From: Myxococcales bacterium
GTDB taxonomy: Bacteria; Myxococcota; UBA727; GCA-2721815
Reading direction: 5' to 3'
Assembly (NCBI GenBank): GCA_002721815.1
Contig: PBLQ01000034.1
Location: 1-55,721, forward strand
Length of the DNA: 55,721 nt
The notes under the pieces are model-generated. The model made no database searches. It was not told the DNA's origin and was given only the letters and a program-made list of their open reading frames with translations. The position numbers and the translations under genes are program-made. Below, one piece after another: positions 27,806 to 37,044 of the stretch; the first letter of the stretch is position 1, and the number at the start of each line of letters is the position of its first letter.

Positions 27806-27913
27806 GTGGACTCCTGAAGCGACGGGTGGGCGCCGAAAAAGATTTTGAAAAATTCCGCATTTTGGTAACTCTCAAATCTAGGGCTCGAAAACAAGCCCAA
27901 GGGGTGGTTTTTC

Positions 27914-28591
27914 ATGTGTGGCCGATACGCTCTCTTTGCTTCAAATCAGGAAATGAAGGCTCAATATGGGGCCATCAATGATTTCGAGTGGGCGCCTCGC
28001 TATAATATCGCCCCCACCGATCGTGTGCCCCTGTTGCGCTTGGACAGTGGGTTTCGGCGACGGTTTGATTTGGCGCATTGGGGGTTTGAAATCGAACCGA
28101 GGGGCCAGAAAAAACTTCTCCTCAATGCCCGCGTAGAAACGGTGACCGAAAAGCCCACCTTCAAAGGCCTGTCACGTACATCCAGATGTGTCCTCCCCGC
28201 CAACGGCTTTTACGAATGGAAAAAAGAAAACGGCCAAAAGGAACCTTGGTTTTTTCATTTAGAGGACCCGCAGGTGCCCACCCTAGCGTTGGCCGGACTG
28301 CTTCGAGAAAGAGTGGTCGACGGTGACCTCCATTTGGAAACCACCATCCTCACCACGGCGCCCAATGAACTGATGGCGCCCATTCATGATCGCATGCCCG
28401 TCATCGTGCCTCGCCATCTCCTACAAGATTGGTTGAACCCCCATTTGGCTTTTCCTAAAAGCTGGGCCCTGCCCGCCTTTCCCGGCACAGGCATGGGGTG
28501 CAAACCCGTCTCCACACAGCTCAATCAAGCCGGGAGTGAAGGCCCAACCCTGTTGGTCGCCGATGGTCCGAGGCAGCCTACACTTTTTTAA
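27914..28591 (+). CDS. SRAP domain protein (YedK/HMCES family)
   Basis: 225 residues. SRAP proteins crosslink to abasic sites in single-stranded DNA through the N-terminal Cys. Cys2 (MCGRY), the NARVET loop, the Glu of GFYEWKK and the His of IHDRMPVI are present, so it should be active. It diverges from the DUF2505 gene across 108 bases. Confidence 0.95.
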   Translation: MCGRYALFASNQEMKAQYGAINDFEWAPRYNIAPTDRVPLLRLDSGFRRRFDLAHWGFEIEPRGQKKLLLNARVETVTEKPTFKGLSRTSRCVLPANGFYEWKKENGQKEPWFFHLEDPQVPTLALAGLLRERVVDGDLHLETTILTTAPNELMAPIHDRMPVIVPRHLLQDWLNPHLAFPKSWALPAFPGTGMGCKPVSTQLNQAGSEGPTLLVADGPRQPTLF

Positions 28592-28663
28592 AGTCGTTTC
28601 CCCTCGGTTCGCTTGTTCCTGCTGCCCATAAAGGATACCCCACACTCAAAGGTGGTCACCGAA

Positions 28664-29272
28664 ATGCATCAAATTCTCGAAAATGTCTGGATGTGGTCCG
28701 AATACCAAGAAGACCGAGGCTTCTGCTTTAACGGTTTCGCGCTGGTGCAATCCGACAACACGGTCACTGTGGTGGACCCCGTATCCATGAGCCCTGACGC
28801 CATGGCAAAACTCCAGGGTTTGGGGTCGCGATTTGAAATCGTTCTGCTCAATGCTGACCACGAACGCGAATCGTTGGCCATCTCACAGGCCCTCAAAGCC
28901 CCCATTTGGGCCCCAAAATCCGACGTGGCACTGCTCCGTAACACCGCCCGCATTCAAACCTATGGCAACGGGCATTTTTTTGGGGATGATTGGGAAATCA
29001 AACATTTGCTCGGGATGAAAACCCCAGGCGAATCGGTGCTGTACCATGCCAGGCAAGGGATTTTGCTCGTGGGAGACGCCATCTTGGCCGACCCAGCCGT
29101 GGGATTGCGCTTGGTGCCCAAACAAAAACTTAAAGACCCAGCGCGCGCGATCAAAGCCCTGGCCGGCCTCATGGACCTCTCCTTCCAAAGTTTACTCTGC
29201 GCAGATGGCTTCCAACTCCTGAACGGCGGCAAAGAAGCGCTTTCTCTCTTTTTGGCCCGTAATCAGGGTTAA
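28664..29272 (+). CDS. Metallo-beta-lactamase-fold protein with degenerate metal site
   Basis: About 202 residues from the ATG at 28664. The opening ILENVWMW ... VTVVDPVSMSPD and the later ILLVGDAILADP follow the MBL fold. The metal motif HxHxDH is replaced by NADHERES, leaving one His, so hydrolase activity is doubtful. A start at 28613 would add 17 unrelated residues. Relation to the following ffh is unclear. Confidence 0.7.
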   Translation: MHQILENVWMWSEYQEDRGFCFNGFALVQSDNTVTVVDPVSMSPDAMAKLQGLGSRFEIVLLNADHERESLAISQALKAPIWAPKSDVALLRNTARIQTYGNGHFFGDDWEIKHLLGMKTPGESVLYHARQGILLVGDAILADPAVGLRLVPKQKLKDPARAIKALAGLMDLSFQSLLCADGFQLLNGGKEALSLFLARNQG

Positions 29273-29378
29273 GGCTGCTAAATTTAACCCAGACCCTTCT
29301 TGAACTCCCCCGAAATTTTGCTAAAGCCTTCCTGAACCGACCGCCTGAACACACGCGGCAATGGACCGAGGACATCAC

Positions 29379-30983
29379 ATGCTGGAAACCGTCTCATCTG
29401 GATTTAAAAAGGCCCGGAATTACCTTCAGGGGCAAGCCCAGCTCACAGAAGAAAACATCGATCACGCCCTCAAAGAAGTTCGACGTTCACTTCTAGAGGC
29501 CGACGTAGAATATTCCGTGGTCAAGACCTTCCTCTCTCGGGTCAAAGAAAAGGCCATGGGCGAAACGATCACCGTCCGCGCCAAAGACAAGAAAGGCCAA
29601 AAAATTAAACTATCGCCTTCAGAGCACTTTGTGGGTTTTTGCCATGAGGAACTCGAGGCGCTCATGGGGCCTGTGGACACCGAAATCCGACTGAGTCGCC
29701 CAATCGGTACGATCATGATGGTCGGCCTGCAAGGGACCGGTAAAACCACCACCACCGGCAAGCTTGCGCGGTATCTCAAAAAGAAAAAACACCGACCCAT
29801 GCTGGTGGCCGCCGACATTTACCGCCCTGCTGCCGTGGAACAGTTGAAGGTCCTGGGAACCCAACTGGATGTTCCAGTGTACGCAGACCCAGCGTTGACC
29901 CCACCCGATTTGTGTAAAAATGCCATCCAAAAAGCCAAGGAATGGCAATGTGACGTCATCCTTTTTGATACCGCGGGCCGCTTGGCCATCGACGACACCC
30001 TCATGGGCGAGCTCGAAGCCATTAAAAACAACGTGAATCCTGACAGCATTTTCTTGGTGGTGGATGCCATGATCGGTCAGGACGCGGTGCGAACCGCCAA
30101 TGAATTCCATCGAAGATTGGCCATTGATGGTTTCATCATGACCAAACTCGATGGCGACGCACGTGGTGGCGCTGCTCTCTCCATTAAGGAAATCACGGGA
30201 CAGCCCATTAAATTCTTGGGTATGGGTGAACACCTCGACAACATTGAACCCTTCCGCCCCCAGGGTCTGGCCAGCCGCATCTTGGGCATGGGCGATGTGG
30301 TGGGTTTGGTCAAAGACTTTGAAGGCCAGGTGGATGAAAAAGAAGCTGAAGAGGACGCCATGCGAATGTTGCAGGGCAAGTTCAGCCTTGACGATTTCCT
30401 CAAACAACTTCGGATGATCAAAAAGATGGGGTCACTGCAGGGACTGCTCGATAAAATCCCTGGCATGGGCGACATGATGGGCGGCCAAACCGTCGATGAC
30501 AAAGAACTGGTAAAAATCGAAGCCATGGTGCTGTCCATGACCCCGCATGAACGCAAGCGGCCCGATCTTTTTGATAAAGAAAAAAGTCGACGGGTTCGGG
30601 TGGCCAAGGGTTCTGGCCGCAGCGAGCAAGAGCTCACTGATTTGCTGAAGCGTTTCAAAATGATGCGTCAACTCATGGGCGCGGTGGGACAAAGTCCAGG
30701 CCTGCTCGGCAAGATGCCAGGCTTTAGCCAAATGGCTCAAATGGCCAAAATGGGACAAGCGGGCGTTGGCGGTGGTATGGGTGCGGAACTGCAAGCAGCT
30801 ATGGGTGGTATGAACCCCTTCGGAGGTGGCATGGGCCGGCCGATGGCACCCCCTCCAGGCTACTACAATATGGGTGCCCCTGGTGCGGGAAAAACCGCTA
30901 AGAGCACTAAAAACAAAAAAGACAAACGCAAGCAGGCAGCCAAAGCGCGTAAAGCCAACCGAAAAAAACGAAAAAAGAAATAG
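29379..30983 (+). CDS. ffh: Signal recognition particle protein Ffh
   Basis: 534 residues from the ATG at 29379 (GAGG upstream at seven bases). The N domain, G domain (GLQGTGKTTTTGKLA, DTAGRL, TKLDGDARGG) and Met-rich M domain are intact. It binds 4.5S RNA and signal sequences and docks with FtsY. The protein is longer than typical (about 450): after the M domain there is a Gly/Met/Pro-rich segment (NPFGGGMGRPMAPPPGYY) and a strongly basic tail (KKDKRKQAAKARKANRKKRK). Confidence 0.97.
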   Translation: MLETVSSGFKKARNYLQGQAQLTEENIDHALKEVRRSLLEADVEYSVVKTFLSRVKEKAMGETITVRAKDKKGQKIKLSPSEHFVGFCHEELEALMGPVDTEIRLSRPIGTIMMVGLQGTGKTTTTGKLARYLKKKKHRPMLVAADIYRPAAVEQLKVLGTQLDVPVYADPALTPPDLCKNAIQKAKEWQCDVILFDTAGRLAIDDTLMGELEAIKNNVNPDSIFLVVDAMIGQDAVRTANEFHRRLAIDGFIMTKLDGDARGGAALSIKEITGQPIKFLGMGEHLDNIEPFRPQGLASRILGMGDVVGLVKDFEGQVDEKEAEEDAMRMLQGKFSLDDFLKQLRMIKKMGSLQGLLDKIPGMGDMMGGQTVDDKELVKIEAMVLSMTPHERKRPDLFDKEKSRRVRVAKGSGRSEQELTDLLKRFKMMRQLMGAVGQSPGLLGKMPGFSQMAQMAKMGQAGVGGGMGAELQAAMGGMNPFGGGMGRPMAPPPGYYNMGAPGAGKTAKSTKNKKDKRKQAAKARKANRKKRKKK

Positions 30984-30989
30984 GGATTC

Positions 30990-33377
30990 ATGCGTTCTCA
31001 ACGACAGAATGAGCTGGACCTGCTCAATCCCTTGACCCTGCTCGTCATGGTGGGATTGGCTTTGGGCTTAGGGTTTTCGCCTTTGCTGGGAACGCCGGGC
31101 GCCGAGTCTGCATTCATTCTCGGCGCGGTTGGAGCTCCCTTTGTCTTTTTTGGCGCTGTGAGGCGCGGCGTTAGCCAATCGGAAAAGGGTTTTGTCAACG
31201 ATGTCATCATGCAGCTGATGGTTTTGGTCGTCGGCCTCTCCTTATTTGCGCTCATTTTGTGGATCCAAAGTTTCTCTTTGCATGCCTGTGTGGGTGAGCA
31301 AACTTTCGTCCCGCTCTTACTGGGTACCATTCCCGTATTTTTGTTGAACACGGTGTTGGGCCTCCATTTTGGCCGGCTGTTCCGCCACAAATGGTTGGCG
31401 CTGGCGCTCGCAGGGGCGGCTTGGGTTGGCATGACCGGTTTCTGGTTCTTACAATGGCACAGCGAGCCCTCATTTCGGTTTGCGTCCCAACTTCTCGGCA
31501 TTTTGTCCGGCGATTTATTCCAAGGGCTCCAAACGCCGATGGCTGGCTACCCCTACCGACTGGCGACCATGGGCTATGTGGCGGCCTTGGTGGCCCTCGG
31601 CACCGGGCTTTACCCCCGAGTGAGCCGTGCCTCACTTTCAGCCATTTCACAGCGACAACGACGGTATCCCCTGTGGCTCATCCCCGTGCTCCTCGTCTCC
31701 GGCTGGCTTGATTTCTCCAACCAGCAAAAGCTTGTTCCCTCTCATCAGCAATTGACAGAAGCCTACCATTTCACCATGACCAAAGGTGCAATCACGGTAC
31801 ACGCCAACCCAAATCACCTGAACGCTGATAAAGTGGCGGCTATCTTGGCCGAAGCCACCCTGTGGCACGAACGCATCAAGGCCCGTTTGCAGCTCGAAGC
31901 CACCACGCCCATTCATGTGTGGCTGCATGCCAATGACAAAGAACGCGGCCGGTGGACCGGTGCACACCACGTGGATTTTGCGCTGCCTTGGCGGGGAGAG
32001 TTGCACATTGCAGAAGCATTAATCCCCCACAATTCACTGGGGCATGAACTGGTGCATGTGATGGCCGCAGAACTCAATGACAGCCTTTTTGCCGTCCCCA
32101 GCCAGATGGGCATTTGGGTGAATCCGGGTCTTACCGAAGGTTTGGCCATGGCGATTACACCAGAACTCACCTCAAGAAACGGTTTGCTTCTCGAGGAACA
32201 AGCAGCGGCCATGATGCAAACGGGGACCGCCATTAAATCCAAAGACCTTTTGTCCTTCAGTGGTTTTTGGCAGCAAGCCCCCGCGCGGGCCTACACCCTC
32301 GCCGGCGCCCTTATCCATGAACTTCTCCGGGCAGACGATGGCCTTGAACGGGTGAAAGAAATGTACCGTTCCGGGGACGCTGCAACCGCCATGGGTGGTA
32401 AATCGCAACTGAAAGAACATCTTCAGTCTTTTGAAAAAGCACTTCGGCGACAAAAGTTGCCCAACTATGCTTTGGGCGTTGCCTATCAACGCTTTTCTCG
32501 AGAATCGATTTTGAAAGAAACTTGTGACCCTGACCAAATGGCTCGGGCCAAAGACATTCGAAAGACGCTGAGCTCCGGTTCGTTGGCAGATGCAAAATCC
32601 TTGGCCCGGGAGTACGAACCCACCTTATCTCAAGAAACCCTCTTGTTGTTCGCCCGGACCCTGAGCCGACAGAAGAAATGGTCAGCAGCCACAGCGGAAG
32701 CCGTCGCCAGTGCCAATGCGCTCCCCGATGAGGCGGCTTTTGAAAAGGGACGAAGGTGGATTTATGCTGGAGATCTCGCTTGGCTGGCCCGAGATACTGA
32801 GCAAGCTGGCATTCTGTGGGGGCGCGCCCTCAAAGCCAACCTCCCCCCTTCCTGGGCTCGGCTTGCCAAGGCCAAAAATCAACTGATTCAATCCATCCAA
32901 GCCAACGCGGGTATCGCATCACTGGCACACCATGCGTTGGATTACCTCTTAACGCCGAAAAATGGCAAACCCGACCCTGGCTTAAGCCTTGCCTTGCTAG
33001 AGCGTGCCTTACACGAACCCACCGCTGCGCAGGCGCCGCGCACCGTCCGCGCTTTGGTGCGATATCTGGTGGCCCGGCAATTTGTCCAAAGGGGTGCTGC
33101 AGATGAGGGGGTCATGCAAATGCTCTTTTTGGCCGAAAACCATCAACAAGACTTACCACGCGAATTTTATCAAGAGGTGCTCAAAGGTCTGGCAGAAGCC
33201 CACCTGCGTCGAGGGGATTACGCATTGGGCGTGGCGGGCTATGAAATTCTTTTAGAGGACGAGCCTGAAGCCCTGGCCCGGATCGCCTATCGTGACCGCA
33301 TACAAAGAGGCAAACGGGCCTTGGCCAACCCTGCAGACCAAGCGCTCCTGGGGCTGAACGCCAAGGGTGGCTACTAA
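30990..33377 (+). CDS. Polytopic membrane protein with HExxH metallopeptidase-like domain
   Basis: 795 residues. The first 240 have six or seven hydrophobic segments. The soluble part contains GHELVHVM (His352, Glu353, His356) with Glu383 in LTEGLAMA 27 residues later, the gluzincin arrangement (HExxH plus downstream Glu). The C-terminal 350 residues are alpha-helical with TPR-like pairs. A membrane-tethered, externally facing protease is likely, but the family is not recognised. It starts six bases after ffh. Confidence 0.8.
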   Translation: MRSQRQNELDLLNPLTLLVMVGLALGLGFSPLLGTPGAESAFILGAVGAPFVFFGAVRRGVSQSEKGFVNDVIMQLMVLVVGLSLFALILWIQSFSLHACVGEQTFVPLLLGTIPVFLLNTVLGLHFGRLFRHKWLALALAGAAWVGMTGFWFLQWHSEPSFRFASQLLGILSGDLFQGLQTPMAGYPYRLATMGYVAALVALGTGLYPRVSRASLSAISQRQRRYPLWLIPVLLVSGWLDFSNQQKLVPSHQQLTEAYHFTMTKGAITVHANPNHLNADKVAAILAEATLWHERIKARLQLEATTPIHVWLHANDKERGRWTGAHHVDFALPWRGELHIAEALIPHNSLGHELVHVMAAELNDSLFAVPSQMGIWVNPGLTEGLAMAITPELTSRNGLLLEEQAAAMMQTGTAIKSKDLLSFSGFWQQAPARAYTLAGALIHELLRADDGLERVKEMYRSGDAATAMGGKSQLKEHLQSFEKALRRQKLPNYALGVAYQRFSRESILKETCDPDQMARAKDIRKTLSSGSLADAKSLAREYEPTLSQETLLLFARTLSRQKKWSAATAEAVASANALPDEAAFEKGRRWIYAGDLAWLARDTEQAGILWGRALKANLPPSWARLAKAKNQLIQSIQANAGIASLAHHALDYLLTPKNGKPDPGLSLALLERALHEPTAAQAPRTVRALVRYLVARQFVQRGAADEGVMQMLFLAENHQQDLPREFYQEVLKGLAEAHLRRGDYALGVAGYEILLEDEPEALARIAYRDRIQRGKRALANPADQALLGLNAKGGY

Positions 33378-33680
33378 CTAAATGGAACGGGGGAAGTCGT
33401 CGAGACTGACCTGACTTAAAGCAAAACGCATCAGTTGCGATCGGTTGACCTTACGAAAGCCGCGGCGCTTGGCTTCAGCCAACAACTCATCGAGTCGCTC
33501 CACGTCTTCTTCGTAAAATGAAAAAGTGACCAATCGCCAGGATTGTCCCTCTTTGACGGGCTTACGACCCTTCGGTTTGGCATTTGCCCCGCGGTAAAGG
33601 GTTTGGGCTACCGGGTCTGATTCGTTTAGGGGATTGGAACCGAGTCCATCATTGTTCTTGTTTGTTTTGCCGTCGTTCAT
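33378..33680 (-). CDS. Ribbon-helix-helix-like small protein, partner of ParA
   Basis: 100 residues. A polar, Asn/Gly/Lys-rich first half is followed by WRLVTFSFYEEDVERLDELL and KVNRSQLMRFALSQVSL, a strand-helix-helix pattern typical of RHH DNA-binding proteins. The ATG overlaps the parA stop (ATGA), so it is likely the partition or regulatory partner of that ATPase. Assignment rests on pattern and context, not on a named family. Confidence 0.65.
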   Translation of the reverse strand: MNDGKTNKNNDGLGSNPLNESDPVAQTLYRGANAKPKGRKPVKEGQSWRLVTFSFYEEDVERLDELLAEAKRRGFRKVNRSQLMRFALSQVSLDDFPRSI

Positions 33681-34825
33681 GCCCTCACCCCTTGCGTCAC
33701 GGTGGTGACCACTTCTTCAGCAGGCGCCACTTCCGGTTGTTCGGGTGGTCTCAGCCCGTGGCGCATCATGTGTTTTTCAATGGCCCAAGCCACAACCTGC
33801 ATGTAATCGGCGGCCCCATAACTCCGGGCGTCGTGTTCAAAAATGGTTTTTTTATGGCTGGGCGCCTCTTTGAGACGGGTGTTACTGCGAATCGGTGGCA
33901 GACACTTCTCTTTAAAGTGGTCTTGTAAGGCCTTGAGTGCGTCTTTACAAATACGCGCCCGTTGATCGTATTGCGTGGGGAGCACACCAGACAGCGTCAA
34001 TGGATGCTGCAAATATCGGTTTACATTTTTGATGGTTTTCAGAACTTGTTTCACGCCGATCAAAGCCAAATAATCACAGGAAACGGGAACCAACACTTCA
34101 TCGGCAAAACATAATACATTTTGATTGATCAATGACAGGGATGGGCCGCAGTCGACGATGACGAAATCATAATTGGTAAATTTATCTAATTTGCCTTTCA
34201 GCACGTTCGCCCTGGATGGATGTTTCGCCAGTTTAATTTCTGCAGCAGCCAAAGAATCATCGGCTGGCAAGACGTGCAGGTTGTCTCGAATGGGAACAAA
34301 GGCGTTCTCTACCGGCGCATTCTCAATGAGTACATGGTACAAACTGGTCCTTCCAGCGATACCTAAGGATGCACCCACGTTGCCTTGCGGGTCTGCATCG
34401 ACCAACAGGACTTCGTACCCTTTCATGGCCAAACCTGCGGCCAAAGAGATGGACGTGGTGGTTTTGCCCGTCCCACCTTTTTGATTCAATACTGCAATGC
34501 GAAAAGGATCTCTAACGGTATTCTTCGACTCTTGCGCCGCGACACTGCGTTTGGCCACCATTCCCAAACAATCCGAGGAGCAAATGTACATGACGCTCCC
34601 CTCGGGGCCTTTTTTGGCCTGGTATGCAAATTGAAGTTTAAACGCCTCTCCACACACATCGCAGGCCGGGTCATGCTGATGCCCAAAGGTTGCTTGCGCC
34701 TTGCAGGACAAAGAGCAGTAATATTTTTTGGCCCCCTCAACATCTTTCTCTTTTTGAAAAGACAGTCGGGGACGAAAGGCGGTGCCACAAACGGTACAGT
34801 CACGGTTGCGAGGATCAGAGGTCAT
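33677..34825 (-). CDS. ParA-family ATPase with two N-terminal zinc fingers
   Basis: About 382 residues from the ATG at 34825. Residues 10-41 and 55-86 are two fingers with identical spacing, C-x2-C-x23-C-x3-C, resembling MYM/TRASH-type treble clefs. The ATPase has the deviant Walker A KGGTGKTTTS (Lys116, Lys121), VDADPQG, and VIVDCGPSLS, as in ParA/Soj. It should dimerise with ATP and bind DNA; the fingers may bring a protein or nucleic-acid contact. It forms an operon with an RHH-like gene. No parS-like repeats were identified. Confidence 0.9.
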   Translation of the reverse strand: MTSDPRNRDCTVCGTAFRPRLSFQKEKDVEGAKKYYCSLSCKAQATFGHQHDPACDVCGEAFKLQFAYQAKKGPEGSVMYICSSDCLGMVAKRSVAAQESKNTVRDPFRIAVLNQKGGTGKTTTSISLAAGLAMKGYEVLLVDADPQGNVGASLGIAGRTSLYHVLIENAPVENAFVPIRDNLHVLPADDSLAAAEIKLAKHPSRANVLKGKLDKFTNYDFVIVDCGPSLSLINQNVLCFADEVLVPVSCDYLALIGVKQVLKTIKNVNRYLQHPLTLSGVLPTQYDQRARICKDALKALQDHFKEKCLPPIRSNTRLKEAPSHKKTIFEHDARSYGAADYMQVVAWAIEKHMMRHGLRPPEQPEVAPAEEVVTTVTQGVRA

Positions 34826-34942
34826 GCGATTTCCATCTTCAATATCATAGCCCATAAACGGAGTGTACTTATTAAAGCACTTGGCCCTTCGGAGAAAGCC
34901 TTCTTTTTATAAACCTGGAAATTGATGAAAAATATCGAATCA

Positions 34943-34971
34943 TTGGGCCTGTGAAGATTCTTTGCTATACT
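34943..34971 (+). promoter_or_regulatory. Promoter giving a probable leaderless transcript
   Basis: TTGGGC (34943-34948), exactly 17 bases, then TATACT (34966-34971). The ATG of the TPR gene begins six bases after the -10 box, so transcription should start at or next to the start codon. No ribosome site precedes the ATG. Confidence 0.55.
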
Positions 34972-34977
34972 TATTCT

Positions 34978-37044
34978 ATGCGATTTTTCTCCAAACTCGA
35001 ACACTGGTTTAAGAGCCAAAAGCAATCGGAATCCGAGACGTTTCAGCAACGGGAACTGTTTTCCGAAGCCTTTGCTTTGGGGAATATAGTTCAAGAACGC
35101 TTGCCAAACGCCTCTGCTAAAGCCCATGTGGACCTGATCAACCAGGCGGTACGCGAAGCACGCGCCGGTGAGCCGGCCAAATTGTGGCAACTGGACAACT
35201 GCCTTTTCTTGTTGGCCGTCTCCAATCCAAATGATGAGGCCCAAGACGAGCAGCTCCTCTCCAGTCAAATCGACGCCGCTCTCAGCCCGTTGCGCCATAA
35301 TCAAGATCAACTTTTCTCGCTCACCTGGACCGCCATTCGTCAATCTCGACCGCCGTTCGATGAAAGCTATGAGGCATGGGCCGAAGACCCCCAAGCCTTC
35401 GAAGGCGAACTGGGATTGGTCTTTTTTGTTGATCTCGAAGCTCTGGCGCTTTCGGTGTCCAACCTGGCGCACCAAACGGGCTTAAATACCAAACGCGATC
35501 CCGAAGATCTGACCTTGCGTGTCTCCGATGGCCAATACGTGGCTGAAGTGAACATCAATGCATTGCTTGTCGAGGCCCTTTGGACCGGCCGAGGCCTCTT
35601 ATCCGTGGCCAAATCACGCGCCAATCAGCTTCCCGCCGAATTGCGTTCCTTCAAGAGCTTGCTCTTTGGTTTGCGGCGACGGTTTCCCTTCCTCAATTTT
35701 GAGGTGGGTCCCGATGCCATATCCATGGAAACCACCCAAGGCGTTTTCTGGCTGGATTATCGGCACATCATGGCCGCCATCAAAAAAAGCAACTGTGGCC
35801 AGGAACACTGGCTCCAACGCATTCACTGGCAAGACCTCATTCATTTGGACCAACAGCCCACGGTCCTCGTGCGCTCTTTGGAGTACTTATCCGCTTGGCC
35901 CGAAGCTTTGCATTCGGCCCGCGAGAACCACGCCCTGGTAGCCATGTATGAAGAAGGTGGGCGATTGCGCCCGGTGCTGGGAACTGGAGAAGATGCGCCC
36001 AACCGGTTTGAACATTACTTCGATGAGGCCATGCGCCAACTGGGATTTCACCATTTTAAAGCACACGCCTTTTTGGATGAAGAAGAAACTCAAGGTTATG
36101 GATTGGCCTTTGTGGGTGATCATATCGCCACCGCAACCCTGGACCCCCGGCTCATCAGCGGCTTGTTGGAAGGGTTTGGGCCTTACCCCGAAATTGTCTC
36201 CGTCGAGGTGCTCAGCGAAGACGTGATGGTGGTTTGCTCCACGGACTACCCTGCCTCACGGCGAGAGGTCATTCTCAATCAAGCACAAACCTTATCGAAA
36301 GAACTCACAGGCTACGGCGCCGACCCGCTGGTCATGCGCAAAATGTTCAAGCTGGACAAACAATGTCTCGGCCAAGCCGACTTGGTGCTCATTTCACAGT
36401 CCTTTTTCTTCCTGTTAGACAAAGCCACCAACAAAGACCTCGCTATGCTTCCGGGACGATCCGACTTCTTCATGGGCGTGGCCAAGGAAATGATTGGTCA
36501 GCAAGATGATGCCATTTTGGCCTTTCAAAAAGCCGTTTCACTGGATCGTAAAAATGGCGATTTCAATTTTGCGCTAGGCCGTATTTTATCTCGACACCTT
36601 CGGCATGCGGAAGCGGTGGATTATCTTCAGCTGGCACATGGTGCTTACCCCCAAAGAGCCGAGGTGGCCAACACCTACGGTTTGGCTTTGGAAAAAACCG
36701 GGGACACCCCAAAAGCGTTGGAAGTCTTTCGACATGCCGCCAATGTGACGCCCGATGACGCAGATATTTTGACCAATTTGGGACGCACCCTGGTTCAAAT
36801 GTCCTTATTCGAAGAGGCGAATAATGTTTTGGCGAGGGCCCTGGCTTTAGACCACGACAATACAGGCGCGCATACCGCGATGGCGGACCTCTGCCTCAAA
36901 ACTGGCGATCGAAAAGCCGCTTTGATGCATCTCAGAGAAGCGCTCACCGAGGACCCTAAGAATGAACAGGCCCGTAAAATGTTCGAGGCCCTTTGGCATG
37001 GGTCTCTCGGCGACTCCGCGCTACTCGAAGAAGATAAAGATTAG
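34978..37044 (+). CDS. Large protein with C-terminal TPR repeats, function unknown
   Basis: 688 residues from the ATG at 34978; a GTG nine codons earlier (34951) lies upstream of the -10 box and is rejected. The N-terminal 480 residues match no family I recognise; MRFFSKLEHWFKSQ is amphipathic and basic. Residues about 500-670 are four to five TPR units (DDAILAFQKAVSLD, GDTPKALEVFRHAANV). No signal peptide, so likely cytoplasmic. It is divergent from the zinc-finger parA and overlaps pepP convergently by four bases. Confidence 0.8.
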   Translation: MRFFSKLEHWFKSQKQSESETFQQRELFSEAFALGNIVQERLPNASAKAHVDLINQAVREARAGEPAKLWQLDNCLFLLAVSNPNDEAQDEQLLSSQIDAALSPLRHNQDQLFSLTWTAIRQSRPPFDESYEAWAEDPQAFEGELGLVFFVDLEALALSVSNLAHQTGLNTKRDPEDLTLRVSDGQYVAEVNINALLVEALWTGRGLLSVAKSRANQLPAELRSFKSLLFGLRRRFPFLNFEVGPDAISMETTQGVFWLDYRHIMAAIKKSNCGQEHWLQRIHWQDLIHLDQQPTVLVRSLEYLSAWPEALHSARENHALVAMYEEGGRLRPVLGTGEDAPNRFEHYFDEAMRQLGFHHFKAHAFLDEEETQGYGLAFVGDHIATATLDPRLISGLLEGFGPYPEIVSVEVLSEDVMVVCSTDYPASRREVILNQAQTLSKELTGYGADPLVMRKMFKLDKQCLGQADLVLISQSFFFLLDKATNKDLAMLPGRSDFFMGVAKEMIGQQDDAILAFQKAVSLDRKNGDFNFALGRILSRHLRHAEAVDYLQLAHGAYPQRAEVANTYGLALEKTGDTPKALEVFRHAANVTPDDADILTNLGRTLVQMSLFEEANNVLARALALDHDNTGAHTAMADLCLKTGDRKAALMHLREALTEDPKNEQARKMFEALWHGSLGDSALLEEDKD

